Source: Dehalococcoidia bacterium (GTDB taxonomy: Bacteria > Chloroflexota > Dehalococcoidia > Lucifugimonadales > Australimonadaceae). Taken from it: DNA of 64,000 nt. Location of the stretch: positions 186,001 through 250,000 of the forward strand of contig JAJEFD010000002.1 in the NCBI GenBank assembly GCA_022820645.1, read 5' to 3'. The position numbers and the translations under genes are program-made. Of the stretch, positions 25,195 to 33,904 are shown in pieces. The notes beneath the pieces are model-generated. The model saw only the letters and a program-made list of their open reading frames with translations. It was not told where the DNA came from and made no database searches. Within the stretch, counting starts at the first letter, position 1. Each line of letters starts with the position of its first letter.

Positions 25195-25400
25195 GATGTG
25201 GGGGCGTCCCTTGTGGGCGCCCTGCCTGCCCACCTCGCCCTCTGGGAGAGGTCGACGCGCCTGCGCGGCGGGTGAGGGTGGACCGGACGCGGGACGCAGC
25301 CCCGGTCATTCCTGCGGAGGCAGGATTCTCGTCCCTACCTCGCCCCCTGGGGAGGTCGACGCGCTCGCGCGGCGGGTGAGGGTGGCTCTGACATCCGCCC
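25195..25400. repeat. palindromic intergenic repeat cluster, copy 5
   Basis: Contains GTGGGGGCGTCCCTTGTGGG followed by CGCCC, two copies of a CTCGCCC...GGGGAGGTCGACGCG...GCGGCGGGTGAGGGTG module about 95 bp apart, and the REP-like GTCATTCCTGCGGAGGCAGG. It marks the right border of the Nmad gene pair. Confidence 0.75.
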
Positions 25401-25485
25401 CTTTCGCCAACGCCCATGCCCGCGTACGCTGTTCCCATGAGCGCAGCGGTCGAACGCGGGGCAACCCGCAACCCCAGTGGCGGGG

Positions 25486-25622
25486 ATGAGCGGGAATGGG
25501 TGGTTGCGAGCGGTTATGACTGGAAATGAGCGGCAAATGAGCGGTAGTGAGCGGTTGGACCGCTCACCCTGCGGGGCGGGTTCAGAGGTGAAATCAGGGC
25601 TGATGAGCGGAAATGAGCGGTA
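25486..25622 (+). repeat. 10-bp-periodic ATGAGCGG array
   Basis: Seven near-contiguous units of about 10 bp based on ATGAGCGGNA run from 25486 to 25556, the fifth being 11 bp. The seventh begins a perfect inverted repeat GTGAGCGG-TTGGA-CCGCTCAC (25547-25567). Two further units (ATGAGCGGAA, ATGAGCGGTA) follow at 25603-25622. The array ends 55 bp before the TATAAT element of dapL. The helical-turn spacing suggests same-face protein binding. Confidence 0.6.
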
Positions 25623-25677
25623 CGTCCTCCGAAAAAGTTCTCCGCCGTTTCTGACGCTCGCGCCTACGCCGCGCCTG

Positions 25678-25683
25678 TATAAT
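25678..25683 (+). promoter_or_regulatory. TATAAT -10 element upstream of dapL
   Basis: Perfect TATAAT followed by CCCC, 60 bp before the dapL ATG. No convincing -35 hexamer at 16-18 bp, so activation by a factor bound upstream, for example at the ATGAGCGG array, is possible. Confidence 0.5.
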
Positions 25684-25742
25684 CCCCCTGCGCGCCCGGC
25701 GCGGCGCACATGATTCCTGACTGACCCGGAGGTTCCTTCCGT

Positions 25743-26921
25743 ATGCAACTCGCCAACCGGCTCGACCAACTCCCGCCGTATCTCTTCCTGGAGATCAGCC
25801 GGAAGATCGCGGAGAAGCGCGCCCAGGGGATGGACGTCATCAGCTTCGGCATCGGCGACCCGGACATCCCGACTCCCGAGCACATCCTGACCGCGCTCAA
25901 GACGACCTCCGACGATCCCCCGAACCACCGCTACCCGGAGTCCGACGGACTGCCGGAGATGCGGCAGGCCATCGCCCGCTGGTACACCCGCCGCTTCGAC
26001 ATCGAACTGGGCGACAAGGAGATCGTGCCGCTCATCGGGGCGAAGGAGGGCATCGGCCACATGGCCCTCTGCCTCATCGACCCCGGCGACGTCGCGCTCG
26101 TGCCCGACCCCGCGTACCCCGTCTACGCAGTCGGCACCATGTTCGCGGGCGGGACCTCGTACATGATGCCGCTCCTTGCAGAGAACGCCTTCCACCCGGA
26201 CCTCTCGCTGATACCGGAGGACGTGGCGCGGAGGGCGAAGGTCATGTGGATCAACTACCCGAACAACCCCACGGGCGCGCTCGCGACCCCCGAACTGTTC
26301 GAAGAGGTCGTCGCCTTCGCGAAGGAGTACGACGTAGCGGTCTGCCACGACGCTTGCTACTCCGAGGTGACGTTCGACGGCTACGAGGCGCCGAGCTTCC
26401 TGCAGACGCCCGGTGCGATGGACGTCGGCATCGAGTTCCACTCGCTCTCCAAGACGTACAACATGACCGGCTGGCGCATCGGCATGGCCGTCGGCAACCA
26501 GCAGCTCATCGACGCGCTCATCCGCGTGAAGTCCAACCTCGACTCCGGCATCCCGCAGGCCGTGCAGTACATGGGCATCGAGGCCCTGGACAACACCACG
26601 CCCGAGTGGCTGGCCGCCAACAACGAGATCTACCGCAGGCGCCGCGATCGCGTCGTCGACGCCCTCACTGCCATCGGGCTGCAGGTGAACAGGCCGAAGT
26701 CCGGCTTCTACATCTGGGCGCGCTGCCCGGACGGTTGGACCTCGGCGCAGTTGGCAACCGAACTGCTCGACAAGCACGCCGTCGTCGTCACGCCCGGCCG
26801 CGGCTACGGCGAGGCCGGCGAAGGCTACATACGCCTCTCGCTGACGACGCCCGACGAACGCGTGGACGAGGGTCTGCGGCGGCTGGAGGGCTGGCGCCTT
26901 CCCGACGCGCCGGCGGGGTAG
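25743..26921 (+). CDS. dapL: LL-diaminopimelate aminotransferase-type PLP enzyme
   Basis: 392 aa fold-type I aminotransferase. In the DapL route it converts tetrahydrodipicolinate directly to LL-diaminopimelate, the substrate of DapF nearby. Visible: N-terminal ANRLDQLPPYLFLEISRKIA and VISFGIGDPDIPTPEHI, LIGAKEGIGHMALC, the substrate/cofactor loop WINYPNNPTGALAT, and PLP Lys in HSLSKTYNMTGWRIGMAVGN. The ATG has GGAGGTTCC upstream. Related aspartate or alanine aminotransferases cannot be fully excluded, but the opening and the dapF neighbour favour DapL. Confidence 0.88.
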   Translation: MQLANRLDQLPPYLFLEISRKIAEKRAQGMDVISFGIGDPDIPTPEHILTALKTTSDDPPNHRYPESDGLPEMRQAIARWYTRRFDIELGDKEIVPLIGAKEGIGHMALCLIDPGDVALVPDPAYPVYAVGTMFAGGTSYMMPLLAENAFHPDLSLIPEDVARRAKVMWINYPNNPTGALATPELFEEVVAFAKEYDVAVCHDACYSEVTFDGYEAPSFLQTPGAMDVGIEFHSLSKTYNMTGWRIGMAVGNQQLIDALIRVKSNLDSGIPQAVQYMGIEALDNTTPEWLAANNEIYRRRRDRVVDALTAIGLQVNRPKSGFYIWARCPDGWTSAQLATELLDKHAVVVTPGRGYGEAGEGYIRLSLTTPDERVDEGLRRLEGWRLPDAPAG

Positions 26922-27013
26922 GGACACCCGCGCCTTCTCCGTACGATGCCTCGGCGGATACAATCTACTGAACCAAACCGGAGCGCTCACTCATAGCACG
27001 GCGATCGAGAACG

Positions 27014-28192
27014 GTGGAAACGGCCCAGACGCCTGAGCAGGCGCTGCTCGTTGGCGTCGGCATCAAGGGACGTCGTTCCCCTTGGACGGTCGCCGATTCG
27101 CTCGAAGAGCTCGCGCAGCTGGCCGACACCGCAGGCGCGGAGGTTGCCGGGACGGTATTCCAGCAGTTGGAAGCGCCGTCCCACACGTACGTCGGCAAGG
27201 GCAAACTGCAGGAGATCACGGACGCGCGACGCGCTATCGGCTTCGGCACGCTGATCTGCGACGACGAGCTGACCCCCACGCAGCAGCAGAACCTCGAACG
27301 TGCCCTCGGCGAGCGCGTGAAGGTCATCGACCGCACCGCGCTCATCCTGGACGTCTTCGCGCGGCACGCGAGGACCCGCGAAGGACGCCTGCAGGTGGAA
27401 CTCGCGCAGGCCGAATACCTCCTGCCGCGCCTGGCCGGCCAGTGGAGCCACCTCGAGCGCCTCGGAGGCGGCATCGGCACGCGAGGCCCCGGCGAGACGC
27501 AGATAGAGACGGACCGGCGGCTCGTCGGTCAGCGGATCCAGCGGCTCAAGCAGGAACTGGAAAAGGTGCGCCGGCACCGCGCCCAGTACCGCGCCCGCAG
27601 GCACCGGAATCGGTTGCCGGTTGTTGCCCTCGTGGGTTACACGAACGCGGGGAAGAGCAGCCTGCTGAACGCGCTCTCCGGCGCGGGCGTGCTCGCGCGC
27701 GGCCAGCTCTTCTCCACGCTCGATCCCGTGACGCGCAAGGTGCGCCTGCCGGACGGCGGCGAAGCGCTGCTGACGGACACGGTCGGTTTCATCCAGAAGC
27801 TGCCCACGACGCTCGTCGCGGCCTTCCGCGCAACGCTCGAAGAGGTGCAGGAAGCGTCGGTGCTGCTGCACGTCGTCGACATCTCGCACCCGAACGCCGC
27901 CGAGCAGGTGGAAGTGGTCGAGGACATCCTGCGCGACATGAAACTCACCGACACGCCGCGCGTGCTGGCGCTGAACAAGGTCGACCTGCTGGACTCAGAT
28001 GGAGGCGCAGGCTCCGTGCCGAGCGCGGAAGGCATCAGGGCGGTGCTGACGTCGGCGGTGAGCGGCGCCGGGTTGTATGAGTTGCTGGAAGCAGTGTCCA
28101 CGCAGGTGAACGATGATGTACCATCCGGCGCCGAACCGGCGCTTGCAGGCGCGAAAGCCAGACGAGGAGCGACCCACAGGAACCATGGCTGA
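27014..28192 (+). CDS. hflX: ribosome-associated GTPase HflX
   Basis: 392 aa GTPase binding the 50S subunit and splitting stalled or heat-damaged 70S ribosomes. The N-terminal HflX domain shows SLEELAQLADTAGAEVAG, YVGKGKLQEI and DDELTPTQQQNLERALG, then the glycine-rich GGIGTRGPGETQIETDRR linker. The G domain carries GYTNAGKSSLLNAL (G1), DTVGFIQKLP (G3) and LALNKVDLL (G4). GTG start. A TACAAT -10-like element is at about 26960. The C-terminus extends past the G domain and overlaps the next gene by 8 bp. Confidence 0.94.
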   Translation: METAQTPEQALLVGVGIKGRRSPWTVADSLEELAQLADTAGAEVAGTVFQQLEAPSHTYVGKGKLQEITDARRAIGFGTLICDDELTPTQQQNLERALGERVKVIDRTALILDVFARHARTREGRLQVELAQAEYLLPRLAGQWSHLERLGGGIGTRGPGETQIETDRRLVGQRIQRLKQELEKVRRHRAQYRARRHRNRLPVVALVGYTNAGKSSLLNALSGAGVLARGQLFSTLDPVTRKVRLPDGGEALLTDTVGFIQKLPTTLVAAFRATLEEVQEASVLLHVVDISHPNAAEQVEVVEDILRDMKLTDTPRVLALNKVDLLDSDGGAGSVPSAEGIRAVLTSAVSGAGLYELLEAVSTQVNDDVPSGAEPALAGAKARRGATHRNHG

Positions 28193-28532
28193 CGACGAAC
28201 TCTTCCAACTGCCTGAGCATCCTTTCTACAGTTGCGAGGAGGACTGCTTCCTCGTTGCTGACGGGTCCCAGATGGGCACGGCGGCAGCCGTCCTGGCGCT
28301 GGAGCCGCTGATCAAGCTGATGGTTGGCGAAGGCAACGTCTTCGAGCGGCGTCCGGTGAAGGTCGCCGAGAAGGACGATCTGCACGTTAGCGTGGAATGC
28401 GAGGGCGGCGAGGTCGTGCACATCGACTTCGACGCGCTCACGGCGCGCAAGACGACGCCGCAGGGCGAGTTCCTGTACCGGGGCGGCCTCGAAGACGGCA
28501 ACGAGGGCATGGGATATTTCCCGGCACGCTAG
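28185..28532 (+). CDS. hypothetical protein overlapping hflX
   Basis: 115 aa acidic protein starting at an ATG inside the last codons of hflX. Unrecognised. Two Cys (FYSCEEDC) near the N-terminus, a beta-rich centre (KVAEKDDLHVSVECEGGEVV, then HIDFDALTA) and a glycine-rich C-terminus. No signal peptide or membrane segment. Translational coupling to hflX suggests a linked role, but there is no other clue. Confidence 0.7.
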   Translation: MADDELFQLPEHPFYSCEEDCFLVADGSQMGTAAAVLALEPLIKLMVGEGNVFERRPVKVAEKDDLHVSVECEGGEVVHIDFDALTARKTTPQGEFLYRGGLEDGNEGMGYFPAR

Positions 28533-28789
28533 ACTGCGTTTCGCGGCCCTGTCTGACCGTTGGGTCGGGTTGGCCGCCGGACGGCCTCACGGAGCGATTG
28601 GCCGTTCCTGGGCGTCATTGCGCACTATTGCTGTTATGTAAAGTAATCACAGTTGCAACGCCATGCTCCTCCCTCCGGCCATCGGATCTCCTCCCCCCTT
28701 CCGGCAGCGGCGTATCCTTGAAAGATAACGGGTTCGCGCAACGGCAGCCGGCCGGCTGCGTGGCCCACTCTCTTGCTGGAGCGTTCGGA
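28533..28789. other. intergenic gap, promoter region of the S41 protease
   Basis: 257 bp with locally lower GC (28610-28650) between the hypothetical gene and the protease. No further gene seen. The central TATGTAAAGTAATCACAG stretch is AT-rich and may hold a promoter, but no full -35/-10 pair stands out. Confidence 0.35.
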
Positions 28790-30082
28790 ATGGCGAGGCA
28801 GTTGTCCGGGATGTCCGCAGCGGCATATACCGCCGTCGCGGTTGTGGCTGTCCTCGCTGGGACCGGATGCGCGCAGGAAGAACACAGCGAGTTCGTCGAA
28901 GTCGTCGAAGTGCTCCAGGAAGACTTCATCGACCGGGATAAGCTCTCTGCCACGGAGATGGAGCGTGCAGGCATCGAGGGGCTCCTGGAGTACATCGACG
29001 ACCCTTACACCTCCTACCTCGACCCTGAGCGCTATGCGGCGTTCAACCTGTCGCTCGAAGGAGACCATCCCGACTTCGAGGGCATCGGCGCGAGCGTTAC
29101 CGAGGTGGACGGCCAGTTCGTCGTACTGGGACCGCTCCCCGGCTCACCCGCCTTCGACGCCGGGCTCATGCCGGGCGACATCCTGGTCAGCGTGGATGGC
29201 AGGTCCATCGAGGGGCGCACACTCGAAGAAACGGTCGCGCTGATACGCGGGCCGAAAGGCACGGAGGTCGTGCTTGGCGTCTCGCGCGCCGGCATCTCAC
29301 GCCCCGTGGAGATCCCCATCGTGCGGGATACGATCAACGTCAGCTCTGTGCATTCCCGGGTCATTCCCGGCGGCTTCGGCTACATACGCCTCTCCTCGTT
29401 CGACGCGGAGTCCGGCGCCGACCTGCGGAGCGCCATAGCCGACCTGCGCGGACTCGACGCCGGAGGGCTCGTGCTGGACCTGCGGAACAACGGGGGTGGA
29501 CTCGTGACTGCTGCCGTGAGTGTCGTCTCGGAGTTCGTCGAGGAAGGCGAAGTCATCCGCTGGGTGGATGCGAACGGCAACGAGACCGTGGAGCACGTCA
29601 CAGGAGAAGGAACGGCCTACGACCTCCCGCTCGTAGTGCTCGTGAACGGCTTCAGCGCGTCGGCATCGGAAGTGGTCTCAGGAGCATTGCAAGACCACGG
29701 ACGCGCCCGTATCGTCGGCACTCGCACGTTCGGGAAAGGCGCGGTCAACCTGCTGCGCGACCTGGAGTCCGGCGCGGGGTTGAACATCACCATCGCACGC
29801 TGGCTCACGCCGGACGAACGCACGATCGAAGGAGAAGGCATCGAGCCGGACGTGCGCGTCGGACGTGAGGTGAACGTACGGGCGCAGGGGCGTATCGGCG
29901 AGCTGACGCGGACCCTCTGCGCGGCCTACGTGGACGAGGCCGTTCCCCTGGACGGGTCCGGCGAACTCACGGCAGCGCTGGAGACGCTCTGCAGCATCCA
30001 ACCCGAGCAGGACCCTGTCGCTTTCCCTGACGATCAGCTGGAAGCCGCGGTTGCCGAACTCGAACGAATGACAGGCCGTTGA
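28790..30082 (+). CDS. S41-family C-terminal processing peptidase, lipoprotein
   Basis: 430 aa tail-specific (CtpA/Prc-type) serine protease on the outer face of the membrane. The N-terminal signal ends in lipobox LAGTGC. Domains in order: CtpA N-terminal segment (DDPYTSYLDPERYAAF), PDZ (ASVTEVDGQFVVLGPLPGSP, AGLMPGDILVSVDG), and the S41 catalytic core GLVLDLRNNGGGLVTAAV with nucleophile Ser in NGFSASASEVVSGAL and general-base Lys in RTFGKGAVN. The ATG was chosen because it gives a complete signal peptide. It is only 3 bp from smpB, so the protease and trans-translation factor are co-transcribed. Confidence 0.92.
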   Translation: MARQLSGMSAAAYTAVAVVAVLAGTGCAQEEHSEFVEVVEVLQEDFIDRDKLSATEMERAGIEGLLEYIDDPYTSYLDPERYAAFNLSLEGDHPDFEGIGASVTEVDGQFVVLGPLPGSPAFDAGLMPGDILVSVDGRSIEGRTLEETVALIRGPKGTEVVLGVSRAGISRPVEIPIVRDTINVSSVHSRVIPGGFGYIRLSSFDAESGADLRSAIADLRGLDAGGLVLDLRNNGGGLVTAAVSVVSEFVEEGEVIRWVDANGNETVEHVTGEGTAYDLPLVVLVNGFSASASEVVSGALQDHGRARIVGTRTFGKGAVNLLRDLESGAGLNITIARWLTPDERTIEGEGIEPDVRVGREVNVRAQGRIGELTRTLCAAYVDEAVPLDGSGELTAALETLCSIQPEQDPVAFPDDQLEAAVAELERMTGR

Positions 30083-30085
30083 GCG

Positions 30086-30592
30086 ATGCCTCCCAAACGC
30101 AAAAAGAAGAAGCAACCGGAGCAGCAGAAGCCCGGTCGACCGCACATCCGGACCGTGGCGGACAACCGGCGGGCGCGTTTCGATTACGACATCCTCGACC
30201 GCATCGAGGCCGGCATCGCGCTGACCGGTACGGAGATCAAGTCCGTACGCGATGCCCGGGTCAACATCCGCGACGCCTATGCACAGGCGCGCGGCGGCGA
30301 GATGTGGCTCCACAACATGCACGTCGCTGCATGGACGAGCGCAGGACCGTGGGGGCACGAGCCGACGCGCTCACGGAAGCTGCTGATGCACTCGGGCGAG
30401 ATAGAGCGGTTCAGCCGTGCGGCGGGACAACGCGGCCTCACCATCGTTCCCCTGCGCATCTACATCAAGGGACACCACGCGAAGGTGGAACTGGCCCTGG
30501 CGAAGGGGCGCCGCCGCTACGACAAACGCCAGGCCATCATGCGGCGCGAGTCCGACCGGGAGATAGCGCGCGCCCTCCGCCGGGAGGCCTGA
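30086..30592 (+). CDS. smpB: SsrA-binding protein SmpB
   Basis: 168 aa tmRNA-binding partner for trans-translation. An unusual Lys/Gln-rich N-terminal leader (PPKRKKKKQPEQQKP) precedes the conserved NRRARFDYDILDRIEAGIAL, TGTEIKSVRDARVNIRDAYA and the basic C-terminal KGRRRYDKRQAIMRRESDRE helix that enters the ribosomal mRNA channel. ssrA follows 65 bp downstream with its own promoter. Confidence 0.95.
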   Translation: MPPKRKKKKQPEQQKPGRPHIRTVADNRRARFDYDILDRIEAGIALTGTEIKSVRDARVNIRDAYAQARGGEMWLHNMHVAAWTSAGPWGHEPTRSRKLLMHSGEIERFSRAAGQRGLTIVPLRIYIKGHHAKVELALAKGRRRYDKRQAIMRRESDREIARALRREA

Positions 30593-30606
30593 CTGACACG
30601 CCCCGT

Positions 30607-30635
30607 TTGACCACCCCCTGCCCTCGCTGTACGAT
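30607..30635 (+). promoter_or_regulatory. promoter of ssrA
   Basis: TTGACC (30607-30612), a 17-bp spacer and TACGAT (30630-30635), 22 bp upstream of the mature tmRNA 5' end, consistent with a short 5' leader trimmed by RNase P. Confidence 0.7.
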
Positions 30636-30657
30636 AGTAGTGCAACTGGTCTGCTGT

Positions 30658-31009
30658 GGGGATGCGTGGTTTCGACAGGGGATCAGCTTGGCAGGATTGC
30701 AGGCCGAGTTCGCCGCCCACTCGCTAATCAGACGGCAAAACATCAACTGCCGACGAACCAGTCGCACTGGCTGCCTAAACAGCGTAGCCACGCCCCGATA
30801 GCCCACTCCGGCGGCTACCGGAAGCGTCATACAGCCGGGGTGCAGTGGCTCTGATGCCGCTGCGAGCCACTCAAGACTTCGCGGCAGGTGGCGGGACGGC
30901 CCGCCGGTGGGCCCGCCCCAGCCACCCAACCAAACGCCGGCTAAGCCTGTAGTACATCCGCGCTGAGCGTCTTCTGGACGGGGAGTTCGACTCTCCCCCA
31001 TCTCCACCA
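30658..31009 (+). ncRNA. ssrA: transfer-messenger RNA
   Basis: One-piece tmRNA, about 352 nt. The 5' end GGGGATGCGTGGTTTCGACA pairs with the 3' acceptor strand CATCTCC before ACCA; the T-arm GGGGAGTTCGACTCTCCCC and an encoded CCA are present. The tag reading frame runs from 30734 to the TAA at 30776-30778: GKTSTADEPVALAA after the alanine charged on tmRNA, so (A)GKTSTADEPVALAA, ending in the usual VALAA degron and opening with GKT as in the Bacillus tag. Located directly after smpB. Confidence 0.95.
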
Positions 31010-31063
31010 CAGACGGGCCACGGGCTCAGACCCCTTGGCTATGCAGAGATCGGAGGACTTGGG

Positions 31064-31282
31064 ATGACAACGAAGGCACAGCCGAAGATGACCCTCGAGG
31101 CGAGTCACTGCGACCTGTCCCCCACCGGGGCGCATCACTGGATAGTCGGTTCACCCAGCGCCACGATGGCCGGTGAGTGCAAGTACTGTCACGAAGCGCG
31201 AGAGTTCCACCCGTTTGAGGACAACATCGGCTTCAACAACAGCCCAAAGAGGAACCGCTCGGCAGCTGCCACAGGCGAATAA
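31064..31282 (+). CDS. small zinc-ribbon-like hypothetical protein
   Basis: 72 aa, ATG with GGAGGACTTGG upstream. Contains SHCDLSPTGAHHWIVGSP and GECKYCHEAREF: Cys, His-His and a C-x2-C-H set that could bind one zinc. The tail FNNSPKRNRSAAATGE looks disordered. Similar short C..TGxHHW..CxYC proteins are common in Chloroflexota, but I know of no assigned function. It stands alone between ssrA and the liv operon. Confidence 0.7.
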   Translation: MTTKAQPKMTLEASHCDLSPTGAHHWIVGSPSATMAGECKYCHEAREFHPFEDNIGFNNSPKRNRSAAATGE

Positions 31283-31376
31283 GCCGCCGGGTGGCATCCA
31301 CTGCATCCATTGGCCGTACAGACGGCACGCTGCTTTCCGCTTTGGCAGGTGGCGATGCCTGGCCGGTTCGTTCCCG

Positions 31377-31382
31377 TATAAT
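31377..31382 (+). promoter_or_regulatory. TATAAT -10 element upstream of livG
   Basis: Perfect TATAAT followed by CCGCG, 30 bp before the livG ATG; GAGGAGG provides the ribosome binding site. No clear -35. Confidence 0.5.
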
Positions 31383-31412
31383 CCGCGCCATCCCGCCCCT
31401 GAGTGAGGAGGC

Positions 31413-32177
31413 ATGGCCTCTGCGATCCTGCGCGTGCGCGGACTGGTGATGGACTTCGGCGGCGTACGCGCCGTCGACAACTGTTCGCTCAACGTGGATG
31501 AGGGCTCCATCACCGGCCTCATCGGGCCGAACGGCGCGGGCAAGACGACGCTGTTCAACCTCGTCGCCGGTTTCCACAAGCCGACCACTGGGCGGGTTAC
31601 GTTCAGGGATGAGCGCATCGACGGGTTGCCGTCCTACCTCATCTTTCGCAAGGGCATCGTCCGGACGTTCCAGATACCCCGCGAGTTGAAGCGCATGAGC
31701 GTCCTGGAGAACCTCATGCTCGTGCCGTCTGACCAGCTCGGAGAGAGCATGTGGCGCGCCGTCGCGGCGCGCTGGCTCGTGAAACGACAGGAGCGGGCGA
31801 TAGAAGCCCAGGCGCGCGAGGTGCTCGAGTTCACCGGGTTATCGGAGGTCGCGGACCTCCCCGCGGAGGGACTCTCCGGTGGGCAGAAGAAGCTGCTGGA
31901 GCTGGCGCGCACGCTGATGGCGAAGCCGCGCATGGTGCTGCTCGATGAACCGGGCGCGGGTGTGAACCCCACGCTGTTGAGGCGGCTGGTGGGCGGCATC
32001 CGGCGGGCGCGCGAGGAGTTGGGGATCACATTCCTCATCATCGAGCACGACATGGGGCTCGTGATGCGCCTGTGCGACCACGTCATCGTGATGAGCGAAG
32101 GCTCCGTCCTCACACAGGGCGCTCCGGCAGCCGTACAGCAGGACGACCGCGTCGTCCGGGCGTACCTGGGGGACTGA
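31413..32177 (+). CDS. livG: branched-chain amino acid-type ABC transporter ATP-binding protein
   Basis: 254 aa cytosolic ATPase, LivG type. Walker A GLIGPNGAGKTTLFN, Q-loop around RKGIVRTFQIPRELKRM, signature LSGGQKKLLELARTLM, Walker B MVLLDEPGAGVNPTL (the GAGVNP pattern is LivG-typical) and H-loop FLIIEHDMGLVMRLCDHVIV. First gene of livGFHM; livF follows by 3 bp. Substrates of this subfamily include branched-chain amino acids, urea, short amides and aromatic acids, so the transported compound is open. Confidence 0.92.
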   Translation: MASAILRVRGLVMDFGGVRAVDNCSLNVDEGSITGLIGPNGAGKTTLFNLVAGFHKPTTGRVTFRDERIDGLPSYLIFRKGIVRTFQIPRELKRMSVLENLMLVPSDQLGESMWRAVAARWLVKRQERAIEAQAREVLEFTGLSEVADLPAEGLSGGQKKLLELARTLMAKPRMVLLDEPGAGVNPTLLRRLVGGIRRAREELGITFLIIEHDMGLVMRLCDHVIVMSEGSVLTQGAPAAVQQDDRVVRAYLGD

Positions 32178-32180
32178 GCG

Positions 32181-32888
32181 ATGCCGCTCCTCGATGCCAC
32201 AGGCGTACGCGCCGGATACGGCGACACCGAGATATTGCACGGCGTGGACATGCGCGTGGATCCGGGCGAGATCGTGACGATCATCGGACCGAACGGCTCC
32301 GGCAAGTCCACGATGATGAAGTCGATCGTTGGCATCGTGCAGGCATCGGCGGGAGAGATATGGTTCGATGGTCGTCGCATCGAGGCGATGCGCGCCGATC
32401 GCCGCATCCCGCTGGGGCTCTGCTACGTCCCGCAGACGGAGAACGTCTTCCCTACCCTGACCATCACCGAGAACCTCGAGATGGGTGGCTTCTTGCGGAA
32501 TGACAGGCTCGACGGCCGTATCCGGGAGATGTTCGATCTGTTCCCTGACCTGGCGGAGAAGCGCAACACGAAGGCAGGTGCGCTCTCCGGTGGGCAACGC
32601 CAGATGATGGCTGTGGCGCGCGCCCTGATGCTGGAGCCGAAATTGCTGCTTCTGGACGAACCCACCGCCGGACTCTCGCCCTTGTTGATGGGGACCGTGT
32701 TCCAGATGATCCAGAACATCAATGCCACCGGAGTCGCGATCCTGATGGTGGAGCACAACGCGAAGAAGGCGCTCTCCATCTCGCACCGGGGATACGTGCT
32801 GGCGGTGGGCGAAGTGCGCTTGGAGAACACTGGGCCGGAGTTGGCCGGCGACCCGCAGGTGGGCCGGCTGTACCTGGGGAACGAATAG
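32181..32888 (+). CDS. livF: branched-chain amino acid-type ABC transporter ATP-binding protein
   Basis: 235 aa, LivF type, forming the ATPase heterodimer with LivG. Walker A IIGPNGSGKSTMMKSIVG, LCYVPQTENVFPTLTITENL (the VPQ..N.FP..T..ENL pattern typical of LivF), signature LSGGQRQMMAVARALM, Walker B LLLLDEPTAGLSP and H-loop LMVEHNAKKAL. It ends LYLGNE as expected. Eight base pairs separate it from the permease gene. Confidence 0.92.
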   Translation: MPLLDATGVRAGYGDTEILHGVDMRVDPGEIVTIIGPNGSGKSTMMKSIVGIVQASAGEIWFDGRRIEAMRADRRIPLGLCYVPQTENVFPTLTITENLEMGGFLRNDRLDGRIREMFDLFPDLAEKRNTKAGALSGGQRQMMAVARALMLEPKLLLLDEPTAGLSPLLMGTVFQMIQNINATGVAILMVEHNAKKALSISHRGYVLAVGEVRLENTGPELAGDPQVGRLYLGNE

Positions 32889-32896
32889 GGAACGCG

Positions 32897-33904
32897 ATGT
32901 TCATTACCGCACGCACGATGAGAAGTCCCGCGGTGGTCCGAGCGAGCCGCGTCGCGCAGGCTGTGCTCGCCGTCGTCTTCGTGGTCCTCGCACTGAGCGA
33001 GATCGGGCTCGCGGTAAACGGCATCTTCCTGGGCAGCATCCTTGCACTGGGCGCGGTCGGCATCACGCTGGTCTTCGGCGTGATGCGGTTCGCCAATATC
33101 GCACACGGCGACATGATGACGATGGGCGCCTACGTGGCGTTCTTCCTCCTTGTCAGCGTCCTGCCGGAGCACACAGGGCTGGGGCCCTTCACCTTCGGAT
33201 TTCCCCTGCTCATCGCGATTCCGGTGAGCATGGCCGCAGTGGCGGCGCTGGCCGTGGGGATGGACGTCTTCGTCTTCCGCAGGCTGCGCCTCCATCGGGC
33301 GAACATCGTGACGATCGAGATAGCCTCGCTCGGCATCGCCATCGCCATACGGGGCTTCATCCAGATGATCTGGGACACGCCCGTTCGCTACTTCCCGAAT
33401 GAGGGCCGGCAGCACTTCTCCCTGCCCGCCGACATCAGCATCGCGCCGAACCACCTGTTCGTGAGCGGCGCCGCGCTCGTGCTGGCGATCGCCCTGCATC
33501 TGCTGCTCACGCGCACGAAGCAGGGCAAGGCGATGCGCGCAACCTCCGACAACCCCGACCTGGCGCGCGCCAGCGGCATCAACACCGACCGCGTGCTGCT
33601 CTGGACGTGGGGCATCGCCGGTGCGCTGGCAGGCGCTGCCGGGGTGCTCCTCGTTATCTTCAACGCGACCTCCCAGTTGAAGCCCACCATCGGCTTCCAG
33701 TTGCTCGTCCCGCTCTTCGCGGCGGTGGTCGTCGGCGGCATCGGTAATCCGTACGGGGCGTTTCTCGGCGCGATGCTCATCGGGGTCTCGATGGAAGTCT
33801 CTACGGCATGGGCGCTGCCGACCTACAAGCCTGCGATAGCGTTCACCGTCATGGTGATCGTCCTGCTGTTCAGGCCGCGCGGCCTCCTGGGGAGCAAGGG
33901 CTGA
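32897..33904 (+). CDS. livH: branched-chain amino acid-type ABC transporter permease
   Basis: 335 aa membrane protein with about eight hydrophobic segments. The conserved LivH opening GIFLGSILALGAVGITLVFG and MRFANIAHGDMMTMGAYVAF is present, as is the EAA-like loop TSDNPDLARASGINTDRVLL. Its N-terminus is about 30 residues longer than usual, so a later start is possible. The stop shares one base with the livM start (TGATG). Confidence 0.92.
   Translation: MFITARTMRSPAVVRASRVAQAVLAVVFVVLALSEIGLAVNGIFLGSILALGAVGITLVFGVMRFANIAHGDMMTMGAYVAFFLLVSVLPEHTGLGPFTFGFPLLIAIPVSMAAVAALAVGMDVFVFRRLRLHRANIVTIEIASLGIAIAIRGFIQMIWDTPVRYFPNEGRQHFSLPADISIAPNHLFVSGAALVLAIALHLLLTRTKQGKAMRATSDNPDLARASGINTDRVLLWTWGIAGALAGAAGVLLVIFNATSQLKPTIGFQLLVPLFAAVVVGGIGNPYGAFLGAMLIGVSMEVSTAWALPTYKPAIAFTVMVIVLLFRPRGLLGSKG

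Noticed and set aside
25486..25622. CRISPR-like array
   Set aside because: Units are about 10 bp and contiguous, with no 25-40 bp repeat, no spacers and no cas genes.
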